64,000 nt of DNA, taken from Adineta ricciae. Its lineage: Eukaryota; Rotifera; Eurotatoria; Adinetida; Adinetidae. Shown here piece by piece: positions 30,512-41,362 of this stretch. Under the pieces are notes generated by a model, which ran no database searches, had not been told where the DNA came from, and saw only the letters and a program-made list of their open reading frames with translations. How positions within the stretch are numbered: position 1 is the first letter of the stretch; the number at the start of each line of letters is the position of its first letter. Location: assembly GCA_905250025.1 (NCBI GenBank), contig CAJNOJ010000382.1:22253-86252 (forward strand), in the 5' to 3' direction. The translations under genes and the position numbers were made by a program.

Positions 30512-31510
30512 TTAATGAGGTTGATGAAGGTCTGTTATTGTGTGGATTTGATTGTTCGTAAAATGAGGACGATGTTTACTACGGTAAAATAATCTTTGTA
30601 CTTCGTGTCGGAGGTGTGGCGTTGAAATGAAATAAATATAAAAACTTGAAGCCGGATTTACGTAAAATAAAATTGATGAAATGACATGCAAAAGAAAGAT
30701 CAATCCGGATTGTTGTTGATTACCATGAGCGAACATTCCGTAGTAAAGTTGCTCAACGCAATATGGAATTGATGAGATAACAATTGCAATTGACATTAAC
30801 ACGAGCATTCGAGACAATTGTTTATCAACATTCAAATGACTTCGAACGTGAATTTGTAGTTGTTTCAAATGCTGAAAGGTTAGTGTGCCAAATATTGATA
30901 GAAATACGATGGGAAAGATCCCGTGTAAAAAGATTTGAGTAGCGTATAAATAATAGTAAGAATATTGATTTGAATTGACATCGCAATCACCGGTTGATGA
31001 AACTTCGAAGAAGATGAGTAGAGGAATGTTATGAAGACAAAAGAAAAGAAAGATCAGCAGAATTATTTGTTTTGTGTGGTGTTTGGTGGTGCTAAGATTT
31101 CTCAAATGAGCATTCCTGGATGTTATTAAATATCGATCGAAGGTAGCCATACAAAAATATGTTAAAGACATCAAATCAAAAGTGTGTAAAACGAAGAATC
31201 GAATTTTACATAGAAGAATCACTTGATTTGGTGAAACTGAATAATTAAATCCGTCGAAAATGATTCGAGTGACCAATGGATATAGAAGAACTATTAAATT
31301 AGAGATCGATGATACGAGTAAGTACAAAGAACTGTTATTGGCTTGATTTGTATTCTGATGTTGATCTTTGAGGACTTGTCGAGAACGAGACCAAAGAGTA
31401 AATACATAGATGTTCAGAAGATTACCAATTGACCCAAAGATTAACATAATTAGACCAGCGATGATCATCAGGAGATGAGCAATAGTATACGCTTCTTCCA
31501 TGTCAAACAT
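30512..31510 (-). CDS. Rhodopsin-like 7TM receptor, single-copy
   Basis: One exon, 332 residues. Helix 1 has IFGSIGNLLNIYVF (GN motif), helix 3 ends FCMATFDRYLITS (DRY), and helix 7 has NPASSFYIYFIS (NPxxY-like) followed by HLRHEVQRLFYR, an amphipathic helix 8. A short N-terminus with no signal peptide. This is a cleaner class A receptor than the one at 16270; ligand not inferable. It differs from the receptor in copies A and B and is unique in this window. Confidence 0.88.
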   Translation of the reverse strand: MFDMEEAYTIAHLLMIIAGLIMLIFGSIGNLLNIYVFTLWSRSRQVLKDQHQNTNQANNSSLYLLVSSISNLIVLLYPLVTRIIFDGFNYSVSPNQVILLCKIRFFVLHTFDLMSLTYFCMATFDRYLITSRNAHLRNLSTTKHHTKQIILLIFLFFCLHNIPLLIFFEVSSTGDCDVNSNQYSYYYLYATQIFLHGIFPIVFLSIFGTLTFQHLKQLQIHVRSHLNVDKQLSRMLVLMSIAIVISSIPYCVEQLYYGMFAHGNQQQSGLIFLLHVISSILFYVNPASSFYIYFISTPHLRHEVQRLFYRSKHRPHFTNNQIHTITDLHQPH

Positions 31511-32370
31511 GACGTTGTGAAATGATTATATGAATATGACTGAGTTTATAAGCCCGTTAGAAAGTAAAAAAACCACGCGGATCATTATAAACTGCGGAGG
31601 AATTTTTTTCTTAAAAGGACATAAATTTATTCTGCTGGATGAGTTTCATTTGACAATCAGACTTTGATTTTCTTTTAATAGTACTCTGTAATTGTTGACA
31701 TTCACTGCAAGAATTACGTTCTTTACATGGAGAAAAGACCGGCAAAAACTAATGAATAGATAAATTAAACCTTGTTTGTCGGGAAGATTCGCGATTATTC
31801 TATCTAATAATATGTACTCGAAGAACATTGTTTTGTGAAACATTCATTTTAATTTGAATAAAATATGACACAGTCGAATATATTATTAAGATGTCGTGAG
31901 TACAGTAGCAAGATTAAGCTTTTCTTGACATGATCAGTCTAATTCAAGTTGTGATGTAAACTGCACATTGGACCGACACCATCACGCTCGACATGCTCCA
32001 AAAACACTTTCACTGGAAAAGTACGACTCTTAAACTGTTTGATACTTATCGAACGGAAACGAGGCCATATAAACAAAGAAACCAAGGGAATGCCAATGTA
32101 AAATTTACGCTCGTGACATGCAGATACCTTTACATTGTGATGGTTAACAAAATGCATACTATTGTTTACCAACAAAATTCGTCTATAAGAGAATTTTTTC
32201 TTTGAAACTTGACAGGCATATCAATACATATTTTTATATACTGATATGTAGAAATCTGCTTTATTTGCCAGTTAAAATCATGGAATGAATACCGCTCAGT
32301 TTGGATTATTACTTTAAATCGAAGAGAGTGAATAATCATGACTTGTAATCTCATAGTATTGAGCTTGTAA
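31511..32370. other. Spacer, no gene recognised
   Basis: Upstream of the 7TM receptor (minus). Several short frames exist on both strands without start context or similarity. Confidence 0.5.
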
Positions 32371-32470
32371 TATAATAAATAATAATAATAATAATAATAC
32401 CGTTCCATAGGCTTTTACGCTCGTTGGAGTCGGCCGCGGTTATTATTAGTATTTTTTCCATATGCAGCCG
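32371..32470 (-). mobile_element. Possible non-LTR retrotransposon 3' tail with trinucleotide repeat
   Basis: On the minus strand a GC-richer stretch (CCGCGGCCGACTCCAACGAG, then CGTAAAAGCC and GGAACGG) leads directly into (TAT)n, 32399-32371. This is how many LINE-like elements end: unique 3' UTR followed by a simple repeat. No reverse transcriptase is visible upstream, so at most a 5'-truncated copy. The 5' limit cannot be set. Confidence 0.4.
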
Positions 32471-32707
32471 GGTTGTATCGTCTTTTCCTTTTGCGAGCAG
32501 TGGTTTCGGCACCCTCTTCTTCAAAAGTGTTCTCATCGACAAATCATGATGATTACAAAGCTGTTGTGAGCACGAAGAAAAACAATATCAATCAAAACCA
32601 TATTCATTAAAACACCTATACACTATGAATAATGGAAAGGAAAGGAAGATATAAGTGTCGAGGAAAACATGAACGAAGTCATTTCTACTTGACATACTTC
32701 ATTGAAT

Positions 32708-35700
32708 ATGTGGATAAAGAGTCCTTTCAACATTACTGTTGTTTTCCTGCTGATTCTCATCAATGGAATATCAGGTAAGCATCGTTTTTCCGAAGTATCT
32801 GACTTTGAGAATGAATTGAACTTGCTCCTTCGATCGTCTAGCTATTTGGTTCAATCAACCAAAATTCTGTCCAACAATAAAATGGAATCCGGTTGCAACG
32901 ACTTTTTTTCGTCAAGACGTGACATACACAGATTATGGTCTTATTCTATTTATTGATACGAATAATACAATTTATATCTCGGACACCGAAGACTATAAAA
33001 TTCTCGTTTGGCATAAGGGTATTGGTGATCCCACGATAATTCCTGTAAAAGATGGGTGCATATTTCAGTCTACGTATGTCTCCAAAATTCATGAAATTTA
33101 TATCCCTTGTGAAAATAAGAAACTCATTAAATGGGTACCAAATGAAAGGATTTTCGTTGACATCATGGACTTTGACAAAGTATGTGATCAGCTTTTCATC
33201 GATGTTGAGAATTATTTATATTGCTCAATTGCTTCTGGCACTGTAATTGAGAAAATATGGGTGGATAACACAAGCGAGACGGTGGTTGTGGCTGGCACAG
33301 GGAATCCTGGCTCAGCACCAAATGAACTCAGTGGCGCTAGTGACATCTTCGTTGACACAAATTTGGATCTCTATGTGGCTGACACCCAGAATCATCGCGT
33401 TCAACTTTTTCTCTTTCGCGAAACAAATGGAACAACAGTTGCAGGACGAACTTCATCAGATATTACAATTACGCTCTCTTATCCATTGTCAATCTTACTA
33501 GATGCTGACAAATATCTCTTTATTTCCGACAGTGAAAGTCATCGTGTTGTTGCCTCGGGACCAACCGGTTTTCGTTGTCTGGTTGGATGCGATGGCGAAG
33601 GTTCACAATCTCATCGGCTAAACTGGCCAGACAAACTTAGCTTTGACGTTTATGGAAATCTCTTTGTTAACGATCGTCTCAATTACCGTGTTCAGAAATT
33701 TCATCTGCATCAAGATTCTTGTGGTAAATATGGAGTATGAGCATGATTTACATTAGAATTCAGAAAAGATGAAATAATTAGATCATAACTCCCTTGTTTT
33801 CTTCATCTTCTCTTCAACTTTACCATCACCTTCACAACTATACTCTTCTTCATTATCGAACACTTCATTTCTTTTCCTATTTAGAAAATGTGCCACCAAC
33901 GGCTCAAGCGACATATTCAGCAATCTTAACCGACAATCATCCACTGTTTTCACGCACTATATTGCATCCCTCAGATTATCACTACGAAACCATCGAAGTA
34001 ATTGTCGTCAGTAAGAGTGACTTTTACATTCTCACTGCGAACAGCACAGTCGATCTTTATGGTCATCTCTACAAACATCATTTCGATCCATCGAATCCGA
34101 CAAGTGATCTGATTGCATGGTATGGAAAATGTTGCAACAAAGAGCAGTTCAAGTTCACTCTTGAACTGTTTGTCAACATCAGATACATTCTGGTTGTCAC
34201 AACATACAATCCAAATGTAACAGGCTCATTCTCAGTCACCGTCTTTGGTTCAAACCCAATTTGTCTGAAACCACCAAGTGAGTGACTAGATACGACTAAA
34301 ATGAATATTGGATGGATAAAGACCTTCACTATAATCTGATTGTAGGCTGATTCAGTTCAGTCTAGATGTGTGTAAGCGCAGGCACCCGTCATGACAGAGA
34401 GATCTGAAGTTATTCATCGAGTTTCCATACCAAATCAGATTAAAACTGCGATTGATGTTTGTATTTTGTGCTGACTAAGACATCACGCACATGTTGAATA
34501 CATTCGATCGGGCAATTACTTTAATACTTGAATAGCAGGAGCACATTCCCAATACTTTTTATGCTGTATAGATGCTGACCAACTGGTCGAATCAAACTAC
34601 AGGTTTGCACTCACACACAATCATCAGACATATTCTCCTCCTTCTTGTAAGATGCTCTCAAGATACTACTATGAAGCATTGCAAATAAGTGTGAACGAGA
34701 GTGGTTTCTATACTATTCTCAGTAGCATCGATAATACGTACATGGATACGTCGTTTTACATTTATAAACATGAGTTCTATGCACTTATTCCATTTGCAAA
34801 TTTAATACGTATGAAAAACGATGCTTGCAATAAATACGATTCATCTGAAAATACAAATACCATTGAACTTCAAATCAACATTCGATACATATTAGTTGTG
34901 ACAACATGTTCGTCCAACAGAGTGGGAAACTTCTTGATTAGAGTATCTGGCAGAAACCGTGTTAGTTTCGAACGAACAAGTGAGTAGTATATATGATCTT
35001 CACGAGTTGTACTAAGAAACACAACTCACATAAAGCAGATCATGCTAGTGGTATCGCAAATGAAACTTTTTATATTTTTCTACATAGATGCTTTGGCAAG
35101 TGTCCATTCGAACTATTCATCGGAACTAACAAAAGATAGTCCAAAGTATGATAAATATTGTAATGGCCAAGATTTTTACTATGAATCTATACAATTAACT
35201 GTACTCACTAGTGGAAACTATAGTCTTGTTATGAGTCAAGTTTCGAATGGACCTTTTGTTATACACATATATATGTATAAAAACCATTTCGATCCATTAA
35301 ATCCGCGCGAAAATTCAATGTCAATCGATGACTATGCTTGTAATAAAAAATCTGAGAAAGAATTCACATTCACAGCTGATCTTCGCCATGATGACACATA
35401 TATGCTAGTTGTGACGAATACTTATAATCGAGCGTATACACCGCGATTCTCAATCACTGTTTATGGTCCATCAAATGTTACTCTTCAGCGCATCGGTGAG
35501 TATCAACAACAGTCATACACTGAACACATAAAATGTTGTTTATATATAGAAAGACCACATTCATCTCTTACACCCTCACGCTTGACAGATAGCATAAAGT
35601 AGTGAGAAGACTGGAGATTATAGAAAGAAAGAAATTTTCAACTCTGTAAACATTTGCAATACACAGATGATACATGAAGATTCTGACAGATTGTTTTCTT

Positions 35701-36803
35701 TTTCAATGATTTGTTTAGTTGATGATAACTCTACTCGCTGTTATGTTGGTGGTCCGTGCAATACTCAAGTGAAAAGTATTGGTCTGACTCTCGATGACAT
35801 TCTTCGACTGGAAATCAAGCCAAACATGACAATACATAATCAACCATTGTCCATCAAAATCAGTGCTGCATTATCGGTAATTATGTTTGTCGCGGGTGTC
35901 ATCAACAGTCTCTGTTCATTCTTAACTTTTCAAAATCCAAATGCACGAACAGTCGGATGTGGCCTGTATCTTCTCGCGTCCTCAGTCACTTCTCTCCTCA
36001 CAATCACAATGTTCGGAATCAAATTTTGGTTTGTTGTGGTCATACAAATGGATATATCTGTTCCTCAATCTGTCCTCCAAGGTGGTTGTAAGTTGATTGA
36101 GACTCTTCTTAAACTCTTCTGCTACTGGGATGCTTGGCTCAATGCGTGTGTAGCAGTGGAACGTGCAGTGAGCGCTTACAAAAAAGTGAGTTTTGACAAA
36201 GAGAAAAGTAAACGCTTAGCTCGATGGATCATCTTCATTTTACCAATTGTGATCATGGGAACGATCATCCATGAGCCACTACACCGTCACATTGTCGAAT
36301 ATAAAAGACAGGAACGTAGGGAGATTGACGGAGCGATTTATACTGAAAAAGACGTCGTGATAGATACGGTTTTCTGGTGTATAACTACCTATCCACAATC
36401 ACTTCAAGATTACAATACAGCCATTCTCTTCATTCACCTTCTTGGTCCGTTCAGCATAAATCTTTTGTCTTCATTGTTCATCATCATTGGAAGTGCTCGA
36501 CGACGAGCAGAAGCTCAGCTGCAACAAACATATAAACAGCATCTTCGTGAACAATGGAGCGAACACAAACAACTTGTCGTCAGTCCCATCCTTTTAGTTA
36601 TTCTCTCAACACCACGTTTGGTCATTTCATTGCTATCTGGCTGTATAGGTGTGTCTCATTATACATGGTTATATCTTTGTGGTTATTTCATTTCATTCAC
36701 ACCTTCAATACTTGTCTTTGTTGTGTTTGTCCTTCCTTCGAGTTCTTATCGAAAAACTTTCAAGAAATCGTTTTTTCGACTTTGTAAAAGGCGGCGATCA
36801 TAG
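32708..36803 (+). CDS. Chimeric receptor: NHL propeller + three beta-rich repeats + 7TM
   Basis: Six exons: 32708-32774, 32842-33723, 33885-34277, 34572-34979, 35088-35495 and 35719-36803, all joined in phase 1 with GT-AG introns, giving 1080 residues in frame. Signal peptide 1-22. Residues about 25-316: NHL-type blades (GLILFIDTNNTIYISDTE, SDIFVDTNLDLYVADTQNHR, LSFDVYGNLFVNDRLNYR). Then three repeats of about 130 residues, one per exon, each with YYE-I-V...Y and an R/TYxLVVTT core, resembling the PPC-like beta-sandwich repeats common in bdelloid surface proteins. From about 750 a 7TM domain (AALSVIMFVAGVINSLCSF; VAVERAVSAYKK after helix 3; TPSILVFVVFVLP in helix 7) and a basic tail. Likely a surface receptor sensing an extracellular partner; ligand unknown. 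Confidence 0.8.
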
Positions 36804-37361
36804 GAGATGTCATCGGTGTTTGTCACTATTGTTATGCGGTGATTATTTGAAAAAATACATGTTGAAGAAAGTTCTGAATATCAATTTCAAAGGATTGGTA
36901 CAAGCTACTTATTCGCATTTTTATGTGATACACGCTAAAAATCACGCATATTCATGGTTGGATATTGATCTTTTTATAAGGTCTTGTTTGTCACAAGCCA
37001 GATTCAGGCGTCCAAGAACGTTCTGAATACGTTTTGTTTCTGACATGTCTTTAGTTAAGTATTGTCTACAGTATACTAAAAGTGTCGCATAAAAAGACCA
37101 TTTGGCGGAAAATAGATGAATCTCCATGCATTCACACGCTTTAGTGGCCATGCTTGATATTATTGCACGATAAGGACGCATAAGTAGATGTTACATACTC
37201 TACACTAAGCGAAAGAAATAGCATGCGTACAAAAGTACGTGCATGTGCTTTTCCACGACACTTTTCTCCATCGTGATAAAGGCCATATAAAAGTGCATTG
37301 ATTATGTTTGGAGGTACATGGGCGTACATAAAATGCACATTTTCATAAATGATCCTTCGTT
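36804..37361. other. Spacer, no gene recognised
   Basis: About 560 bases between the receptor stop and the sulfotransferase pseudogene. Frames crossing here are extensions or shadows of the receptor exon. Confidence 0.5.
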
Positions 37362-38110
37362 ATGATCAATCACTTGATAAGATTTGTAATCGCGGCAAAT
37401 ATTATTCTTGCCAAAGCAGTCCATAGTACTCATCCAACAACAACTAGCCTTCATATACGTAATTTAGATTCATTCAGAAAGTTTTGCAATAACAGTTCCA
37501 AGATTAAAACTAATAAATCCTTAACCATAGCCAAGCGCTACTCTCTCAATGTCGTTTATAGTCGGGGACTCAACACAACTAGTGAAATGCTTCGAAATCT
37601 ATTCTATGAACACGCACAAGCTCGACGTTTTATAATCAAGAACGAACAGATTTTCGTTCCCTTTCGTTTGACTCCAGATAAGCTCATCAAGAAATTGCAA
37701 GCGGTATGCTCAATGGGAAAACGCCTGTGCTCCACGAACGGCATATGTACTTTATCCATTTCAATTCTTTAAATTATCCACAACCGGTATACATTAATAT
37801 GATACGAAATCCTATGCGAAGAGTCGTGTCAAGAATACTATTGGACACGTGAAATTTGTCGCGACGAGAATCGATGCTATTTCGATTTGAAATTTCTGAA
37901 TGAAACATTGGATGAATGTGTTACTGTGCCACATGGAGTTAATACCATTCTAACTGTAACACTCCGTCTGGCTTTTCACTAGTGACAGCGAAGAAGAATA
38001 TTATTAACCATTACACAGTTGTTGGCATCGTTGAAGAATTGTGCAACTTCTTATTTGTACTCGAACGATTATTACCACGGTTCTTTAGCAATATCTGTCT
38101 CACATATATG
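37362..38110 (+). pseudogene. Decayed heparan/uronyl 2-O-sulfotransferase-like gene
   Basis: An open 136-codon frame begins with a signal-anchor-like helix (MINHLIRFVIAANIILAKAV) and includes VVYSRGLNTTSE where the family has its 5'-phosphosulfate loop (normally with a Lys, here lost). After a stop and frame changes the 3'-phosphate region is still readable: YPQPVYINMIRNPMRR, then CQEYYWTREICRDENRCYF and NETLDECV, and INHYTVVGIVEELCNFLFV with RLLPRFF. Intact members sit in the Golgi and transfer sulfate to uronic acid of glycosaminoglycans. At least two frameshifts and several stops make this copy dead. Confidence 0.7.
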
Positions 38111-38475
38111 ACATATAGAAAATAGCATACGAACGACTGGTAGACGACTAGAACCAAGCGATACGACCCTAGCGTCGTTAGGTACAGCACTTGATCTGGA
38201 ATATAAACTTTACCATTTTGTCAAGAAACGTTTTCGAGACCAATTTCAACAAGTTTTACTAATCAAATCTGATATTTGATCTTCTTTTGTGATGCATTTT
38301 GCTCTCCCGTTTTCTTCTTGTTTGTATCCGACAGGAAATATATTTTCTTTCGTTCGTTCTATATGATTTATGAAATTATACGTTCTCATTGTTTTGACTA
38401 CTCCTTGCGCACGTGTATTCGATTGTTGATTTCATCTATAGCTGATGAAAACTGAAAAAAAGCCAACGTGACGGT
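38111..38475. other. Spacer before copy B F-box gene
   Basis: No gene is recognised. Homology to copy A cannot be judged here because the corresponding part of A lies outside the window. Confidence 0.5.
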
Positions 38476-40302
38476 ATGAGAATCATGGATGAAAAGAATT
38501 GCAATGAAAGCAACGAAGAAAAATGTGATGCCAAATTTCTTTTGCTTCACAAACATCGAATGAATTCGTCTAAAAAAATGCAATTCGAATCGTTACCCAA
38601 TGACTTACTACTCGAAATCTTCGATTATCTCGATGGCATTGAACTCTTCCGAATCTTTTCTCATCTCAACTCACGTTTTACCGAACTCCTCTCTTTCTAC
38701 TCACGCTATTATCATTTCAATTTCCAATCGATCACCAAAAACGAAATGGATTTGGTTTGTCAGGAATCATTTCGAGAGAATGTTTGGAAAATCTCCTCAT
38801 TGACACTCTCCGATGATGATGACACGCCCTACCAGACTGAATTATTTTTCTCCTACAGATTGCCTTTTCATAAGTTCTTTTCATTACGATCGTTGTCTTT
38901 ATATCATATCCGTTCTAAAGTGGCATTCTATTGGTTATTATCAAACTTAAGCGTTTTCCCGCATTTCAGCTACTTAAAAATCGATCAAATCGATATTGAT
39001 CGACAGGATATCTATCCTTATTGTTACTCAATTTGGTCCCTGTTCACTCTTACCGACCTTTACATATCCGATCCGAACCTTTTTCTCGATTATTTCTTGT
39101 ACAATCTCAACATATCTGTATCTCTTAAACGCTTACATCTATTGGAAAGTTCGTTTCTGCCAACTGAATTCGAAACCTTACTCAAACATTCACCGTCCGT
39201 AGAAGAATTAACAATCGAAATCTACCAAGATTCGGATGACGATGATCTTTCCATCGACATGGACTTGCAAAGCACTCTTCCATTAATAACAATCCTAAAT
39301 CTAAAATTTACCGGCTATTTCAGTGGATTAGATCATATTCTTCAATTAACACCACATGTACTCAAATTACACATCGAATTATTCAATCAGAAAATCGATG
39401 GCTATCAATGGCAAGACTTGATTTGTAGACATTTAATGCACTTGTCAGATTTTCACTTAAAAATGTCGTTTTATCTGACGATGGACTGCGATCTTGAAAT
39501 GGAAGTCGATGAATTAGTTGAATCGTATCAGAGATCCTATTGGACTTTACAACGGCAACTGCATTTTCGTTGCCTATCCAATCTTGAATACAACAATTCG
39601 GAAGAGCAGTATTTCGTTCTGTTCTATAGTTTACCATACGTATTCGATGCATTCAAATATATCAAACCTGTTTACTCGAAGTCGACGTATAATTTTCAAG
39701 TCACGGAATGTGAATCATATGACACCGTTCGTATTCTCTGTCTGGTTCCCGATGACGACAAACCTACTGACGAAATCGATGAAAGAATTCAATTTTCCAA
39801 CCTTCGCCACCTTGTTATTGGTTACACATTCAAATATCTCGATATTTTCTGTCCAAAATTGAACTTTTTAACAATCCTCGACATTCAGTATCTCGACGGT
39901 CAAGTTCGATCGCATGTACAAACGTTACTTAATCGTGCGCCTCGATTACAAACGATCATTTTCAATAAGAATAACTGGTCGCTATTTTTCCTTGCGAGTA
40001 ATTCTGTTCGACGTCTATCTATCCGAGATGGAATCTATTACAACATTCAACAATGCGAGCAACTATGTTCTTCTCCATTGTTTCAACAATGTCAAGTTTT
40101 AGAAATCAATCTTCAGAAGAAAACAAGTGTAGTCGATCTCATCAATCGAATGACGCGTCTGCGAACACTAATTTTCCAGTGTCAATGCGAGCAATGGAAA
40201 GAAAGTCCGACGAAATTAGAAACATGGTTTAAACATTATTTACCATCGCAGTATTTGATTAAGCGAGACGAATCCGGATCGTTTCGACTGTCGCTACAGT
40301 AA
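38476..40302 (+). CDS. F-box protein with LRR-like repeats, copy B (complete)
   Basis: 608 residues from ATG 38476. Residues about 36-72 form the F-box (FESLPNDLLLEIFDYLDGIE, continuing LFRIFSHLNSRFTELL), which binds Skp1 in SCF ubiquitin ligases. The remaining 530 residues are Leu-rich with irregular repeats and acidic patches (SDDDDLSID). A later ATG (MNSSKKMQFES) just before the F-box could be the real start. Against copy A about 21 of 518 shared residues differ. The AATAAA after the stop in A reads GAAAAAATT here. The substrate is unknown. Confidence 0.9.
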   Translation: MRIMDEKNCNESNEEKCDAKFLLLHKHRMNSSKKMQFESLPNDLLLEIFDYLDGIELFRIFSHLNSRFTELLSFYSRYYHFNFQSITKNEMDLVCQESFRENVWKISSLTLSDDDDTPYQTELFFSYRLPFHKFFSLRSLSLYHIRSKVAFYWLLSNLSVFPHFSYLKIDQIDIDRQDIYPYCYSIWSLFTLTDLYISDPNLFLDYFLYNLNISVSLKRLHLLESSFLPTEFETLLKHSPSVEELTIEIYQDSDDDDLSIDMDLQSTLPLITILNLKFTGYFSGLDHILQLTPHVLKLHIELFNQKIDGYQWQDLICRHLMHLSDFHLKMSFYLTMDCDLEMEVDELVESYQRSYWTLQRQLHFRCLSNLEYNNSEEQYFVLFYSLPYVFDAFKYIKPVYSKSTYNFQVTECESYDTVRILCLVPDDDKPTDEIDERIQFSNLRHLVIGYTFKYLDIFCPKLNFLTILDIQYLDGQVRSHVQTLLNRAPRLQTIIFNKNNWSLFFLASNSVRRLSIRDGIYYNIQQCEQLCSSPLFQQCQVLEINLQKKTSVVDLINRMTRLRTLIFQCQCEQWKESPTKLETWFKHYLPSQYLIKRDESGSFRLSLQ

Positions 40303-40374
40303 AAACAGTTCGCCCTTTTTTTGTTTTGTACACATTGCATGACAGGAAAAAATTATTTTGTTAAAAGTTTCTCG

Positions 40375-40382
40375 TATATAAG
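40375..40382 (+). promoter_or_regulatory. Candidate TATA box, copy B
   Basis: TATATAAG, 26 bases before the ATG at 40409, conserved with 1760-1767 in copy A. Confidence 0.35.
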
Positions 40383-40408
40383 AGACGGTGCGTTGATCGT
40401 ATGTAGAA

Positions 40409-41362
40409 ATGACGGCGCTCTTCGTATTCTTCTGTATGTTGATACTTCGTTGTCAAAGTTTCATGAATATCGATCAATTTATGATGACGAACCAGACAAA
40501 AAGTCGAATGAACCTGACTTGTCTGTATTCCAATTCTATGGTTGCAGATTGTGAGTACTGCGTATACCAATACTATAGTTACGGGTCGAACACCCAAGTC
40601 ATTCAGGATTTTATTCAAATAACAAATACGTATAAAAGTTTCGCCGAACGATGCAATGGCTTTTCGAATCAAACCGATATTGGATATGGTAATTGTTCAC
40701 CGTTGTCATATGAAACATTTAATACATCGATTCTATGTATTTGTGCAACGAATTTATGTAATCATGATCTTGATTCGTGTCGATTGTCAGTTCAGAATCA
40801 AACACAATCAAATTCTGCACCAGTAAGTTTACCAGCATTGCTTCCTCGACTGCAGTTATCGATTTCTTGTGTCAATTCATTGTTTTCTCAAACTGATGCT
40901 GTCAACACGACTTATTATTGTGCCAATTCGCACTCTCCTTATATCAACTTGACCGCATGCATTGAATATTATCGTGCAAATACAGTTTTATGTGCTCTTA
41001 TACTTCAAGGCAATGAAACTATGGCGGTCGGATTATCCGACGATGAATATCGATTGATTTTGCTTGCAAATATCCAAAATATTTACTATTTTGATCAGTA
41101 TCCCGGTGTAAGTGTAGCATATAATCAAAGTTCATCATACTTTTATGTGATTTACAAGCAAATAATTGATTCAAGTAACGAAACGTATATTCAGCAAGTA
41201 TGCTTTTGTGCCCAAGATAATTGCACGTCAAATATGACAAGCTGTCTTAATGCAAATCGATCATTAATCGTTACCAATCATGGTCAGAGTAATCGTTTTC
41301 TTTCTGAAGAAAATCAGATTAATATATACTTATTCATTTTCTTCTATTTCTTTTTTTATTAA
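40409..41362 (+). CDS. Secreted Cys-rich protein, Ly6-like motifs, copy B
   Basis: 317 residues, same length as copy A, with the signal peptide (MTALFVFFCMLILRC), both Cys clusters (CICATNLCNHDLDSC and CFCAQDNCTSNMTSC), all Cys and the hydrophobic C-terminal tail conserved. The last 200 bases are almost identical to copy A, while the sequence after the stop diverges sharply. Surface glycoprotein of unknown role. Confidence 0.7.
   Translation: MTALFVFFCMLILRCQSFMNIDQFMMTNQTKSRMNLTCLYSNSMVADCEYCVYQYYSYGSNTQVIQDFIQITNTYKSFAERCNGFSNQTDIGYGNCSPLSYETFNTSILCICATNLCNHDLDSCRLSVQNQTQSNSAPVSLPALLPRLQLSISCVNSLFSQTDAVNTTYYCANSHSPYINLTACIEYYRANTVLCALILQGNETMAVGLSDDEYRLILLANIQNIYYFDQYPGVSVAYNQSSSYFYVIYKQIIDSSNETYIQQVCFCAQDNCTSNMTSCLNANRSLIVTNHGQSNRFLSEENQINIYLFIFFYFFFY

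Noticed and set aside
38116-38475. Search for a tRNA or spliced-leader RNA gene in spacers
   Set aside because: A few GGTTCGA-like boxes exist (for example near 4282 and 12453), but none has a matching A-box or stems, and no known bdelloid spliced-leader sequence was found by eye.
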